Origin: an uncultured Clostridia bacterium | Lineage (GTDB): Bacteria > Bacillota > Clostridia > Christensenellales > CAG-138 | Assembly: GCA_937900325.1 (NCBI GenBank) | Contig: CALCEX010000070.1 | Coordinates: 1 to 64,000, forward strand | Direction of reading: 5' to 3' | Length of the DNA stretch: 64,000 nucleotides | In this document: one piece after another, positions 1-8,277 of the stretch | Position numbering within the stretch: position 1 is the first letter of the stretch | Layout of the letters: every line of letters starts with the position of its first letter | Translations under genes and position numbers: made by a program | The notes under the pieces: generated by a model | The model's database searches: none | What the model was told of the DNA's origin: nothing | What the model saw: only the letters and a program-made list of their open reading frames with translations

Positions 1-723
1 ATCGGCGCCGTAACCGTAGCCGTTGAGACCGGCATGGTAGAGGCCAAGGAGCCCTGCACCGAGGTGGTACTCGAGGCTCCCGCCGGCATCATCCGCACAA
101 AAGCCGAGGTCAAGGACGGCAAAGTTCTTGGCGTAACTCTGGAAAACGTTCCCTGTTTCCTGTATAAAGCTGACCAGAAGTTGGATATCGATGGCAGAGA
201 GATATCTTTTGACATAGCCTTCGGCGGCTCCTTCTTCGCCCTTGTGGATACCGATAAACTCGGCCTTGTTGACGAAATCAGCCCAAAGACCATACCCTGC
301 CTGACCGAGCTCGGCATGAAGCTGCTCGAAAAGATCAATAAAGAAATAAAGGTAAAGCATCCCCGTCTCGACATAAACACCGTTGACCTTGTTCATTTCT
401 GCGGTCACAGCCTGTCCAAGGATGCGGACAAGCGCGGCGTCATCGTCTTCGGCCACGCTCAGGCGGATCGTTCCCCCGGCGGCACCGCGGTAAGCGCAAA
501 GCTCAGCGCAATGTATGCCCACGGCGAGATAGGCGTTGGCGAGCCCTGCGTCTTTGAGTCCTTCATGGGTTCGAAGTTTAAGGCCGTCATAAGAGAGACC
601 GTTGACGACTGCGGCTACAAGGCCGTCATATGCCTCGTTACCGGCTCCGCCCACATTACAGGCGAGGCGACCTATATCGTTGACCCGACCGATCCACTGA
701 AGTACGGCTTCATCGTAGGCTAG
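1..723 (+). CDS. Proline racemase paralogue lacking a catalytic cysteine, 5'-truncated by window edge
   Basis: The reading frame is open from base 1, so the N-terminal third lies outside the window; the ATG at 34 is internal. The 240 visible codons align without gaps to the C-terminal part of the intact racemase at 964-1998, and the first 50 or so bases are identical to 1276 onward. Proline racemase family enzymes use two cysteines, the second in DRSPCGTGT. Here that motif is DRSPGGTAV, with Gly at 478-480, so two-base racemisation should be lost. Six other positions have become Cys relative to the neighbour (three Tyr, one Ala, one Phe, one Pro). The frame has no stop or frameshift, so it may be a young pseudoenzyme and not debris. 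Whether the first catalytic Cys is kept cannot be seen. Confidence 0.85.
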   Translation: MGAVTVAVETGMVEAKEPCTEVVLEAPAGIIRTKAEVKDGKVLGVTLENVPCFLYKADQKLDIDGREISFDIAFGGSFFALVDTDKLGLVDEISPKTIPCLTELGMKLLEKINKEIKVKHPRLDINTVDLVHFCGHSLSKDADKRGVIVFGHAQADRSPGGTAVSAKLSAMYAHGEIGVGEPCVFESFMGSKFKAVIRETVDDCGYKAVICLVTGSAHITGEATYIVDPTDPLKYGFIVG

Positions 724-815
724 ACCAAACCGGCCAGAAAGCCGAAGATCGGAAACGAGATAATAAAAAACCTTTTGAAGACAGCGGTAAGTCGCATGGG
801 TATATTTTTCTCATA

Positions 816-844
816 TTGACTATTGCATCGCTTTGGACGATAAT
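816..844 (+). promoter_or_regulatory. Sigma-A promoter of the intact proline racemase gene
   Basis: TTGACT at 816-821 and GATAAT at 839-844 are separated by 17 bp. Transcription would start near 851 and give a leader of about 110 nt. The leader holds two small hairpins, GAGGAT/ATCCTC (852-857 with 874-879) and GGCGCA/TGCGCC (917-922 with 928-933). Neither has a U-tract, and I recognise no riboswitch. Confidence 0.65.
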
Positions 845-963
845 AAGCCTTGAGGATTGATAAATTTTTCATCATCCTCGCCCCCGTCGTCAGCTTTTAC
901 TATCGTTATAAGGTTTGGCGCAGCAAATGCGCCACTAACATAAAAATATAAGGAGAGCAGGTC

Positions 964-1998
964 ATGAATTACAACCCCAAGATAAACCTCAGCAGGTTTG
1001 AAGCAAGCTTCAAGGCCATCGACGCCCATACAGCTGGCGAGTTCTGCCGTATAGTGTACTCCGGCTTCCCCAAGCCCGAGGGCAGCACCCCCATCGAGCG
1101 CAAGCACTGGCTGGAAAAGCACTATAACCACTATCGCACCGCCCTGATGCTGGAGCCCCGCGGCCACCACGATATGTTCGGCGCGTACATCTGCGAGCCC
1201 ATCAATCCCGAGGCCGACTTTGCCGTATTCTTCATGGATACCGGCGGATGGCTCAATATGTGCGGCCACTGCACCATCGGCGCCGTAACCGTAGCCGTTG
1301 AGACCGGCATGGTAGAGGCCAAGGAGCCCTACACCGAGGTAGTCCTCGAGGCTCCCGCCGGCATCATCCGCACCAAGGCCGAGGTCAAGGACGGCAAGGT
1401 TCTGGGCGTAACCCTTGAGAACGTACCCGCTTTCCTGTATAAGCCCAACCAGAAGGTCGTCATCGACGGCAAGGAGATCACCTTTGACATCTCCTTCGGC
1501 GGCTCCTTCTTCGCCCTTGTAGATACCGATAAGCTGGGCCTCGTTGACGAGATCAACGAAAAGACCGTTCCCTACCTCACCCAGCTCGGCATGAAGCTGC
1601 TGCACACCATCAACAAGGAGATCAAGGTGCAGCATCCCCGTCTGGACATCACCAGCGTAGACCTCATCGAGTTCTACGGCCACAACGTATCCCCCGATGC
1701 AGACAAGCGCAACGTCGTTATCTTCGGCGAAGGCTCTGCCGACCGTTCCCCCTGCGGAACCGGCACCTCTGCCAAGCTGGGCACCCTGTATGCAAAGGGC
1801 GAGCTGAAGGTTGGCGAACCCTTCATCTATGAATCCTTCATGGGCACCAAGTTCAAGGGCGTTATCGAGAAGGAAGTCGATGAGTGCGGCTACAAGGCCG
1901 TCATACCTCTCATCACCGGCACCGCCTACCTCACCGGCGAGGCGACCTATGCCATCGACCCCGTCGATCCTCTGAAGTACGGCTTCATCGTAGGCTAA
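964..1998 (+). CDS. prdF: Proline racemase (or hydroxyproline 2-epimerase family member)
   Basis: The 344-residue protein has the full family length. It interconverts L- and D-proline without cofactor by a two-base thiol mechanism in the cytoplasm. Both catalytic cysteines are visible: Cys100 in MCGHCTIG and Cys264 in DRSPCGTGT. The start is supported by AAGGAGAG about 8 nt upstream. The gene has its own promoter (816-844) and terminator (2019-2045), so it is monocistronic. A near-identical but cysteine-defective copy lies just upstream. In Stickland fermenters the enzyme feeds D-proline to the selenoprotein D-proline reductase; selA and selB nearby fit that inference, but no reductase gene is in the window. 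A 4-hydroxyproline epimerase role is possible from sequence alone. Confidence 0.9.
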   Translation: MNYNPKINLSRFEASFKAIDAHTAGEFCRIVYSGFPKPEGSTPIERKHWLEKHYNHYRTALMLEPRGHHDMFGAYICEPINPEADFAVFFMDTGGWLNMCGHCTIGAVTVAVETGMVEAKEPYTEVVLEAPAGIIRTKAEVKDGKVLGVTLENVPAFLYKPNQKVVIDGKEITFDISFGGSFFALVDTDKLGLVDEINEKTVPYLTQLGMKLLHTINKEIKVQHPRLDITSVDLIEFYGHNVSPDADKRNVVIFGEGSADRSPCGTGTSAKLGTLYAKGELKVGEPFIYESFMGTKFKGVIEKEVDECGYKAVIPLITGTAYLTGEATYAIDPVDPLKYGFIVG

Positions 1999-2018
1999 AG
2001 CTTACAGGCAATATAAAG

Positions 2019-2045
2019 GGAGCAGCCTTAGCTGCTCCTTTTTTT
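2019..2045 (+). terminator. Intrinsic terminator of proline racemase
   Basis: GGAGCAGC (2019-2026), loop CTTA, GCTGCTCC (2031-2038), followed by seven T. Confidence 0.9.
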
Positions 2046-2057
2046 CGACCCTTCTCC

Positions 2058-2100
2058 TTGCGCCGCCGTCCGTCATCGGTTATAATCATAAGCGAGGTGA
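2058..2100 (+). promoter_or_regulatory. Promoter and RBS for the small coiled-coil gene
   Basis: TTGCGC (2058-2063), 17 bp, TATAAT (2081-2086). A GAGGTGA ribosome binding site at 2094-2100 sits 6 nt before the GTG start, so the leader would be very short. Confidence 0.55.
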
Positions 2101-2106
2101 TAAGAG

Positions 2107-2373
2107 GTGACAAACGAAGAAAGAATACTTGAGGCGCTGTCCGAAATAAAGGCCGCCATACTCGAAAACAAAAGGGAAATAACCAGAACCAATATGCGCC
2201 TGGAAAACGAGATCATTCCGCAGCTTCACCTTCTGGCCGAAGGGCATAACATGCTCATACAGACCCTCGCGCCGAAAACAAAGGTGGACCAGCTCGAGGA
2301 AAAGGTACAGACGCTGGAGTTTGCCGTAAAGATGGTAAATGCCGAGCTGCAGAGCATGAAGAAAGCGCAGTAA
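2107..2373 (+). CDS. Small predicted coiled-coil protein, function unknown
   Basis: This 88-residue protein starts with GTG behind a good Shine-Dalgarno (GAGGTGA). It is almost entirely helical in character: heptad-like Leu/Ile spacing, many Glu and Lys, one central break around His-Leu-Leu-Ala-Glu-Gly-His. There is no signal peptide, membrane segment or cysteine. Its own promoter and a downstream hairpin suggest a monocistronic unit between the racemase and the converging selB. I do not recognise a family; short coiled-coil proteins of this kind occur widely in Clostridia. It might act as an oligomerising adaptor, but that is a guess. Confidence 0.7.
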   Translation: MTNEERILEALSEIKAAILENKREITRTNMRLENEIIPQLHLLAEGHNMLIQTLAPKTKVDQLEEKVQTLEFAVKMVNAELQSMKKAQ

Positions 2374-2409
2374 GGTACAAGAAACAGAATATAATGCTTT
2401 TATATATGC

Positions 2410-2445
2410 CCCGCCGAAGCCGCTCCGGCGGGAGTTTGCTTTTTT
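2410..2445 (+). terminator. Terminator after the coiled-coil gene
   Basis: CCCGCCG (2410-2416) pairs with CGGCGGG (2426-2432) and is followed by the T-rich stretch TTTGCTTTTTT. The rest of 2446-2560 is GC-rich and shows no gene I can support. Confidence 0.6.
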
Positions 2446-2565
2446 GGCGCGGCTTGGGATTTCCTCCTTCCGCTGTTAAACTCCGGCACCGGTATTACCT
2501 TTGGCGTTTTTTTACCTGCGGCGCGCCGCTTCCGCCGGCCGAGTGTACCCCCAGCATAAACAAAA

Positions 2566-2590
2566 CCCTGCCGGTAAAGCTCCGACAGGG
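2566..2590 (-). terminator. Intrinsic terminator of the selA-selB operon
   Basis: On the minus strand CCCTGTCGG pairs with CCGGCAGGG and is followed by TTTTG. It lies about 105 nt past the selB stop, beyond the polypyrimidine/polypurine hairpin. Confidence 0.75.
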
Positions 2591-2621
2591 CTTTTGCATC
2601 TGTAATTTTATTTTTTTGTCA

Positions 2622-2686
2622 GGCTTTTCTTTTTCTCTTTGCTTCTTTTCTCTTTGCTTTTCTCCCGAAAAGAAAAGAGAAAGAAG
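2622..2686 (-). repeat. Polypyrimidine/polypurine 3'-UTR hairpin repeat, copy 1 (after selB)
   Basis: Read on the minus strand, it begins 7 nt after the selB stop with CTTCTTTCTCTTTTCTTTTC, then GGGA, then a purine-only arm ending GAAAAGCC. The same unit in the same gene-relative orientation follows dnaN, mnmE and dnaA. The arms can form a stem of roughly 20 bp. It precedes, and is separate from, the GC-rich terminator. Confidence 0.85.
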
Positions 2687-2693
2687 TGGGGCT

Positions 2694-4607
2694 TTAATAC
2701 GGCACCCTCTCGCTCTCGGTGCCGTTTCGCCTTGTGATGCGGAGCGTATCCAGATACTCCAGCAGCGGCTTGGCGTTCTTTCGGCTGGTGCCTATCATGT
2801 CGCGTATCATGGCGATGGTGATCTTGCCCTCTGAGGCCAGTATTTCCCTTGCCTTCTCCGCGACGATGCCGGTATATTTGGGCAGGGTGACAAGCCCGTC
2901 CGGCAGCAGCACCACCTTTCCCTCGGCGGCCAGGAGCTGCAGAAGATCCTCCGCCATGGCCGGCTGTATGCCGGGAAGCTGTATATCGGCGGTATTAAGA
3001 AACTCAAAGCCCGCCTTGTCCAGCATGGCGGTAAGGGCGCTTTCAAACTGCTGATAGACCTGATCGTGGGGTATCGCATAGCCGCCCTCGCATATGAACT
3101 CGCCGCTGCGCTTTATGCGGCCCGAGTCCTCAAGGCGCTGCATGAATTCGTCAAACACGTTCTGCTTGAGCTTGCTCAAAAACCTTACACGAAGCTCCGC
3201 CTTGCGGCTGCCCAGCCTGTACGGGTTCTTTTTATGGAAATCCTCAAGGTATGCCACCATATCGCCGGCCACCCTATCCCGGTAGGAGGCGTGCATGAGG
3301 TAAATATCCTTCTTCATCGGGAAGGTGTCCACAAGGCCCTGCTCCCGGAGCTTTTCAACCTCCGCCATGGTCTCCTCGGCGGTAAGGCCGGTGAGCTTTG
3401 CCACCTCCGCCGCGGTTATGGCGGAATCGCTGTGCTGCCTGATTATCAGCTCTATCATGTCCCCGTGGCCGCCCTCCTCCTTGACGGTCATTTCGGATAT
3501 GGCCCTTTCGTCGAACCGCTTCTTCTTTGCCGGGTTGGCCTCTATGACCACGCCGCCGCCGATGGTCTCCATGGGGGAATAAAAGCGCACTATGAATCTG
3601 TCCCCCCGGCGCACGGCTATCTCCTCCTCCAGCCGGAGCTGGGCAAGGCCGCTCTCGCCGGGGCCTATCTCCTCCTTATCGAGAAGCACCGCCCGGCAGA
3701 GCACCTCGCTGGTGCCGGTAAAAAGATGCAGCCGGGTGCGGTTGTCTATCACCCTGTTGGATGAGGGCAGCACCCGCAGCCGCACATCCAGCATCATGGT
3801 GTTCTTCATGCTGTTTACCGGGGCCAGCACGCAGCCGCGGCGTATTTCGCTTTTCTTGATATTGGAGAGGTTTATGGCTACCCGCTGGCCGGCGAAGCAC
3901 TCCTCCGCGTCCCTGCCATGGACCTGTATGCTGCGTATCTTGCAGGTTTTGTTCACGGGGTATATCTCAAGCTGATCCTCCTTGCGTATCCGTCCGGAGA
4001 TAAGCGTGCCTGTGACTATGGTGCCGAAGCCGGATATGGAGAATACCCGGTCTATTGGCAGCCGGGGTATTGTGTCCGTATCCTTGGGGGCTACCTCCTC
4101 CTCCGCCATGCGCTCTATAAGGCTCACGAGCTTATCAAGCCCCGCGCCGGTGACGCTGGACACCTCCACCATGGGCGCGCCTTCGCAGAAGCTGCCCTTG
4201 AGCTCCTCCCGGATGTCCTCCTTTACCATTTCGAGCCAGTCCTCATCCACAAGATCGCACTTGTTGAGCACGATTATGCACTTTTCTATGCCCAACAGGC
4301 CCAGTATATCCACATGCTCCCTGGTCTGCGGCATTATGCCCTCATCCGCGGCGATGACCAGCAGCACAAGATCCATGCCCACTACTCCCGCCACCATGTT
4401 GTTTACGAACTTCTCGTGGCCCGGCACGTCTATTATGCCCACCCTGTTGCCGCTGGGCAGGTCAAACCAGGTAAAGCCCAGGTCTATGGTTATGCCCCTG
4501 CGCTGCTCCTCCTCCCATCGGTCGGTATTGCGGCCGGTGAGCGCCCTTATGAGGGTGGTCTTGCCGTGGTCTATGTGTCCGGCTGTGCCTACTATTATAT
4601 TCTTCAT
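2694..4607 (-). CDS. selB: Selenocysteine-specific translation elongation factor SelB
   Basis: SelB is the GTPase that brings Sec-tRNA to UGA codons marked by a SECIS hairpin. The 637-residue length is normal. The GTPase domain shows GHIDHGKT (residues 10-17), DVPGHEKF and NKCD; EF-Tu-like beta-barrels follow, and the C-terminal third is the winged-helix region that binds SECIS RNA. It starts 3 nt after the selA stop, so the two are one operon. Sec-tRNA (selC) and selD are not in the window. The gene is followed by copy 1 of the 3'-UTR repeat and a terminator. The organism should make selenoproteins; none is evident here. Confidence 0.96.
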   Translation of the reverse strand: MKNIIVGTAGHIDHGKTTLIRALTGRNTDRWEEEQRRGITIDLGFTWFDLPSGNRVGIIDVPGHEKFVNNMVAGVVGMDLVLLVIAADEGIMPQTREHVDILGLLGIEKCIIVLNKCDLVDEDWLEMVKEDIREELKGSFCEGAPMVEVSSVTGAGLDKLVSLIERMAEEEVAPKDTDTIPRLPIDRVFSISGFGTIVTGTLISGRIRKEDQLEIYPVNKTCKIRSIQVHGRDAEECFAGQRVAINLSNIKKSEIRRGCVLAPVNSMKNTMMLDVRLRVLPSSNRVIDNRTRLHLFTGTSEVLCRAVLLDKEEIGPGESGLAQLRLEEEIAVRRGDRFIVRFYSPMETIGGGVVIEANPAKKKRFDERAISEMTVKEEGGHGDMIELIIRQHSDSAITAAEVAKLTGLTAEETMAEVEKLREQGLVDTFPMKKDIYLMHASYRDRVAGDMVAYLEDFHKKNPYRLGSRKAELRVRFLSKLKQNVFDEFMQRLEDSGRIKRSGEFICEGGYAIPHDQVYQQFESALTAMLDKAGFEFLNTADIQLPGIQPAMAEDLLQLLAAEGKVVLLPDGLVTLPKYTGIVAEKAREILASEGKITIAMIRDMIGTSRKNAKPLLEYLDTLRITRRNGTESERVPY

Positions 4608-4610
4608 ATT

Positions 4611-6008
4611 TTATTTTACCCCCAGTATCCCCGCGGCCTCCGCCGCGATAAGCTCCGCCTCGCCCGGCTGCACCGTGCGCATATCCATGAGCGCCCTGTC
4701 CTCCTGCACCCGGCAGATTATGGGCATTTTCGCCCTGCGCAGCGCCTCCTCAAAGGCTGCGGTGGTCATGGAGAGGGGCTTTATCGCTACCGCGCTGCTC
4801 CGAAGCCTTTCAAGGGGCATGGAGCCGCCCCCGACCTGGGACTCGCACCCGACCACCTCGACGCGGGCGTTGACGTTTTGCAGCATGGCGGCAAGGCTCT
4901 CCGCCCGCTCCCGTATCTCTATGGGCGGCTGGGTGAGCATACGCAGCACGGGTATGTTCCGTATGGCGTTTTCCTCTGAAAGATATTCCTGAAGGGTGAG
5001 CTCCAGCGCCGCCGCCGTGAACTTGTCTATCCGGAACGCCCTCGTCAGGGGGTGCTTCTTTATCTTTTTGATATAATCCCTGCGGCCCACTATTATGCCC
5101 GCCTGGGGCCCGCCCAGCAGCTTATCCCCCGAGAAGCAGACTATTGCCGCCCCCGCCCTTATGGATTCCTGCACGGTGGGCTCGTAGGTAAGGCCGTATT
5201 TTGAAAGGTCTATGAGCACGCCGCTGCCTATGTCCTCTATTACGGGCAGGCCGTGCTTATTGCCCAGCTCCGCAAGCTCCGCCACGCTTACGCTCTCGGT
5301 AAAGCCCACCACGCGGAAATTGCTGGTATGCACCTTGAGCAGCGCCGCAGTGTTCTCGTTTATGGCGTCCTCATAATCCGAAAGGTGGGTCTTGTTGGTC
5401 GTGCCCAGGTCTACCATTATTGCGCCGCTCTGTGCCATAACGTCCGGCACCCGGAACTTGCCGCCTATCTCCACGAGCTCCCCCCGGGATACCGGGACCT
5501 CGCCGCCACGGCAGAGGGCGGAAAGGGTCAGCATTACCGCCGCCGCGTTGTTGTTTACCGCCATGGCCGCCTCCGCGCCGGTTATTCTGCAAAGGAGCTT
5601 TTCAAAGTGGGAATACCTTTCCCCTCTCGCCCCCGCCTCAAGGTCGTATTCCAGATTGGAATAGCCTGAGACCACCGCCATTAGCTGCTCCGCGTGCTTT
5701 TTTGATATGAGCGCACGCCCCAGGTTGGTGTGCAGCACCGTCCCCGTGGCGTTTATTACCTGCCTGAGGTTGGGGGAAAAAAGCTTTTCCGCCGCCGCCG
5801 CTATATCGCCCGGGAGGCTCTCTATGCGCCTGGCGATCTCCTCCTTATCCCCGGAGCCCGCTATGAATTCCCTCAGCGCCTCCGTCCTCTCGCGTATGCA
5901 GTCCACGACTGTCTCCCGCCCGCAGCGGTCAAAAAGCCCCGCTTCCTCGCACTGCTCTATCAATACATCCACCTTGGGTATGGCTCTGAAAAAACGGTTT
6001 TTATCCAT
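4611..6008 (-). CDS. selA: L-seryl-tRNA(Sec) selenium transferase SelA
   Basis: SelA converts Ser-tRNA(Sec) to Sec-tRNA(Sec) using selenophosphate and pyridoxal phosphate. The ORF could extend to a TTG at 6026, but AAGGAG lies just upstream of the ATG at 6008, giving 465 residues, the usual length. The PLP lysine is in SGDKLLGGPQ (about Lys296), and the conserved INATGTVLHTNLGRA block is near residue 90. It is the first gene of the selA-selB operon. It diverges from metG, with about 210 bp between the starts. Confidence 0.96.
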   Translation of the reverse strand: MDKNRFFRAIPKVDVLIEQCEEAGLFDRCGRETVVDCIRERTEALREFIAGSGDKEEIARRIESLPGDIAAAAEKLFSPNLRQVINATGTVLHTNLGRALISKKHAEQLMAVVSGYSNLEYDLEAGARGERYSHFEKLLCRITGAEAAMAVNNNAAAVMLTLSALCRGGEVPVSRGELVEIGGKFRVPDVMAQSGAIMVDLGTTNKTHLSDYEDAINENTAALLKVHTSNFRVVGFTESVSVAELAELGNKHGLPVIEDIGSGVLIDLSKYGLTYEPTVQESIRAGAAIVCFSGDKLLGGPQAGIIVGRRDYIKKIKKHPLTRAFRIDKFTAAALELTLQEYLSEENAIRNIPVLRMLTQPPIEIRERAESLAAMLQNVNARVEVVGCESQVGGGSMPLERLRSSAVAIKPLSMTTAAFEEALRRAKMPIICRVQEDRALMDMRTVQPGEAELIAAEAAGILGVK

Positions 6009-6121
6009 AGCGGGGGTCTCCTTCAAAAAACGTACATTATTAAAGATATTCTACCATATTAAGGGCAAAGATAAAAGCGGAAAGGGCGGGAATCATTTTG
6101 CCCCGGTTTTATCCCGGAATA

Positions 6122-6150
6122 TTGACAAAGCCGGCGCAAGTAAATAAACT
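6122..6150 (+). promoter_or_regulatory. Likely metG promoter
   Basis: TTGACA (6122-6127) is followed after 17 bp by TAAACT (6145-6150), a weak -10. I looked for a T-box leader, common for aminoacyl-tRNA synthetase genes in Firmicutes, but the distance to the start (about 70 nt) is too short for one. Confidence 0.45.
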
Positions 6151-6220
6151 ATAAAGGATAATGGGGCAACCGGCTATATAAATAAGAAAAAAATCAGGCG
6201 ACCCGCTAAGGAGAAGATAC

Positions 6221-8221
6221 ATGGCAGAGAAAGAGAAAAAGACCTTTTACATCACCACGCCCATATACTACCCCAGCGACAAGCTGCACATAGGCCACAG
6301 CTATACCACCGTTGCGGCGGACGCCATCGCCCGCTATAAGCGCATGACGGGCTACGACGTTTACTTCCTCACCGGGAGCGACGAGCACGGCCAGAAGATA
6401 GAGCGCAAGGCAAAGGCCAGGGGCATCACCCCCAAGCAGTATGTTGACGAGATAGTGGCTACCTTCCAGGATCTCTGGAAGCTCATGTGCATATCCAACG
6501 ACGGCTTCGTCCGCACCACGGACGATTACCATGTAAAGGCCGTTCAGAAGATATTCCGCAAGCTGTACGAGCAGGGCGACATCTACAAATCCGCCTATGA
6601 GGGCTGGTACTGCACCCCCTGCGAGAGCTTCTGGCTGGAGCGCCAGCTCAAGGACGGCTGCTGCCCGGATTGCGGCAGGCCGGTTGAAAAGGTCAAGGAG
6701 GAGAGCTATTTCTTCAGGATGAGCAAATACGCCCCCCGCCTCATACAGTACATAAAGGATCACCCGGACTTCATTCAGCCCCCCGCCCGCACCAACGAGA
6801 TGCTGAACAACTTTCTGCTGCCCGGCCTCGAGGATCTGTGCGTATCCCGCACCAGCTTCACCTGGGGCATACCCGTGGATTTCGACCCGAAGCACGTCGT
6901 ATACGTCTGGCTGGACGCCCTTTCCAATTACATAACAAAGCTGGGCTTCTATTCCGACGACGACAGCCTGTATAAAAAATACTGGCCCGCCGACGTTCAC
7001 CTGGTGGGCAAGGAGATAGTAAGGTTCCATACCATAATCTGGCCCATAATGCTCATGGCGCTGGGCCAGCCCCTGCCAAAGCAGGTATTCGGCCACGGCT
7101 GGCTGATACTGGAGGGCGGCAAGATGAGCAAATCCAAGGGCAACGTGGTAGACCCCGTAAAGCTCTGCAACCGCTACGGCGTGGACGCCATACGCTACTT
7201 CCTGCTCAGGGAGGTGCCCTTCGGCAGCGACGGCGTATTCTCCAACGAGGCGCTTATTTACCGCATAAATTCAGACCTCGCGAACGACCTGGGCAATCTG
7301 CTCTCCAGAACGGTGAGCATGATAGACAAGTATTTCGGCGGCGTTATACCAACCCCCTCCTGCCCCGTGCCGGAGGAGGACGAGCCCGTAATAGCCCTTG
7401 CCAACGGCCTGCCCGAAAAGGTCGAGCAATACATGACGGAATTCAAGGCCCCCGAGGCGCTGGAGTCCATATGGGCGCTCATAGGCGCGTGCAATAAATA
7501 CATAGACGTGACCGCGCCCTGGATACTGGCGAAGGACGAGGCCAAGAGGGACAGGCTCGCCACCGTCATGTACAACCTTGCGGAAAGCCTCCGCATAGTA
7601 GGCATATTCCTCCAGCCCTACCTGCCCAACACCGCGCCAAAGCTCTTTGAGCAGCTCGGCGTTCCCGGCGAGCTGACGGCCTACGATTCCCGCAGCTTCG
7701 GCAAACTGCCCGCCGGCACGCGGGTTCACAAGGGCGAGGCGCTGTTCCCCCGCATAGACGTTAAAAAGGAGCTCGAGGAGCTGGAGGCGGAGACCGCTGC
7801 GTCTGTCGCCGCGGCGGAGGCTGCGGCAAGGGCGGCAGAGGCAAAGGAGGCGCCAAAGCCCGAGATGCCGCGCGACTTCATAGACTTCGACACCTTTGAA
7901 AAGGTAAAGATAAAGGCCGCCAAGGTAATGGACTGCAAGCTGGTCGAAAAGAGCAAGAAGCTGCTTCAGTTCACGCTGGACTGCGGCGAGGCGCAGCCCC
8001 GCACCATACTTTCCGGCATCCGCAAGTGGTACCCGGAGCCGGAGAAGCTCATAGGCCGCACGGTCATGATCGCGGCGAACCTTGCCCCCCGCAGGATAGC
8101 CGGCATAGAAAGCCAGGGCATGATACTTTCCGCCATAACCGAGGGCGAGGAGGGCGAGACCCTCTCCCTGCTCACCGCAATGGAGCCGGAAAGCATCCCC
8201 GGCGGCAGCGACGTAGGCTAA
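6221..8221 (+). CDS. metG: Methionyl-tRNA synthetase with C-terminal tRNA-binding domain
   Basis: This class I synthetase charges tRNA-Met. The 666 residues hold the HIGH motif (23-26), a zinc knuckle with Cys131, Cys134, Cys148 and Cys151, and KMSKS (301-305). A long Ala/Glu-rich linker near 515-545 leads to an EMAP/Trbp111-type tRNA-binding domain from about 550 to the end. This is the dimeric form typical of Firmicutes. AAGGAGAAG precedes the ATG. It is monocistronic and ends at a bidirectional terminator shared with the converging SH3b gene. Confidence 0.97.
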   Translation: MAEKEKKTFYITTPIYYPSDKLHIGHSYTTVAADAIARYKRMTGYDVYFLTGSDEHGQKIERKAKARGITPKQYVDEIVATFQDLWKLMCISNDGFVRTTDDYHVKAVQKIFRKLYEQGDIYKSAYEGWYCTPCESFWLERQLKDGCCPDCGRPVEKVKEESYFFRMSKYAPRLIQYIKDHPDFIQPPARTNEMLNNFLLPGLEDLCVSRTSFTWGIPVDFDPKHVVYVWLDALSNYITKLGFYSDDDSLYKKYWPADVHLVGKEIVRFHTIIWPIMLMALGQPLPKQVFGHGWLILEGGKMSKSKGNVVDPVKLCNRYGVDAIRYFLLREVPFGSDGVFSNEALIYRINSDLANDLGNLLSRTVSMIDKYFGGVIPTPSCPVPEEDEPVIALANGLPEKVEQYMTEFKAPEALESIWALIGACNKYIDVTAPWILAKDEAKRDRLATVMYNLAESLRIVGIFLQPYLPNTAPKLFEQLGVPGELTAYDSRSFGKLPAGTRVHKGEALFPRIDVKKELEELEAETAASVAAAEAAARAAEAKEAPKPEMPRDFIDFDTFEKVKIKAAKVMDCKLVEKSKKLLQFTLDCGEAQPRTILSGIRKWYPEPEKLIGRTVMIAANLAPRRIAGIESQGMILSAITEGEEGETLSLLTAMEPESIPGGSDVG

Positions 8222-8235
8222 GCCTACAGCACACA

Positions 8236-8264
8236 AAAAGGAGCGGCGTTTTGCCGCTCCTTTT
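8236..8264. terminator. Bidirectional terminator between metG and the SH3b gene
   Basis: A-rich flank, GGAGCGGC (8240-8247), loop GTTTT, GCCGCTCC (8253-8260), T-run; usable from both strands. Confidence 0.85.
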
Positions 8265-8277
8265 ATGCTGCCGTTTG

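Noticed and set aside
2394..2834. A 146-codon plus-strand frame after the coiled-coil gene.
   Set aside because: It runs through a terminator, the 3'-UTR repeat and the end of selB on the other strand; no ribosome binding site is seen.
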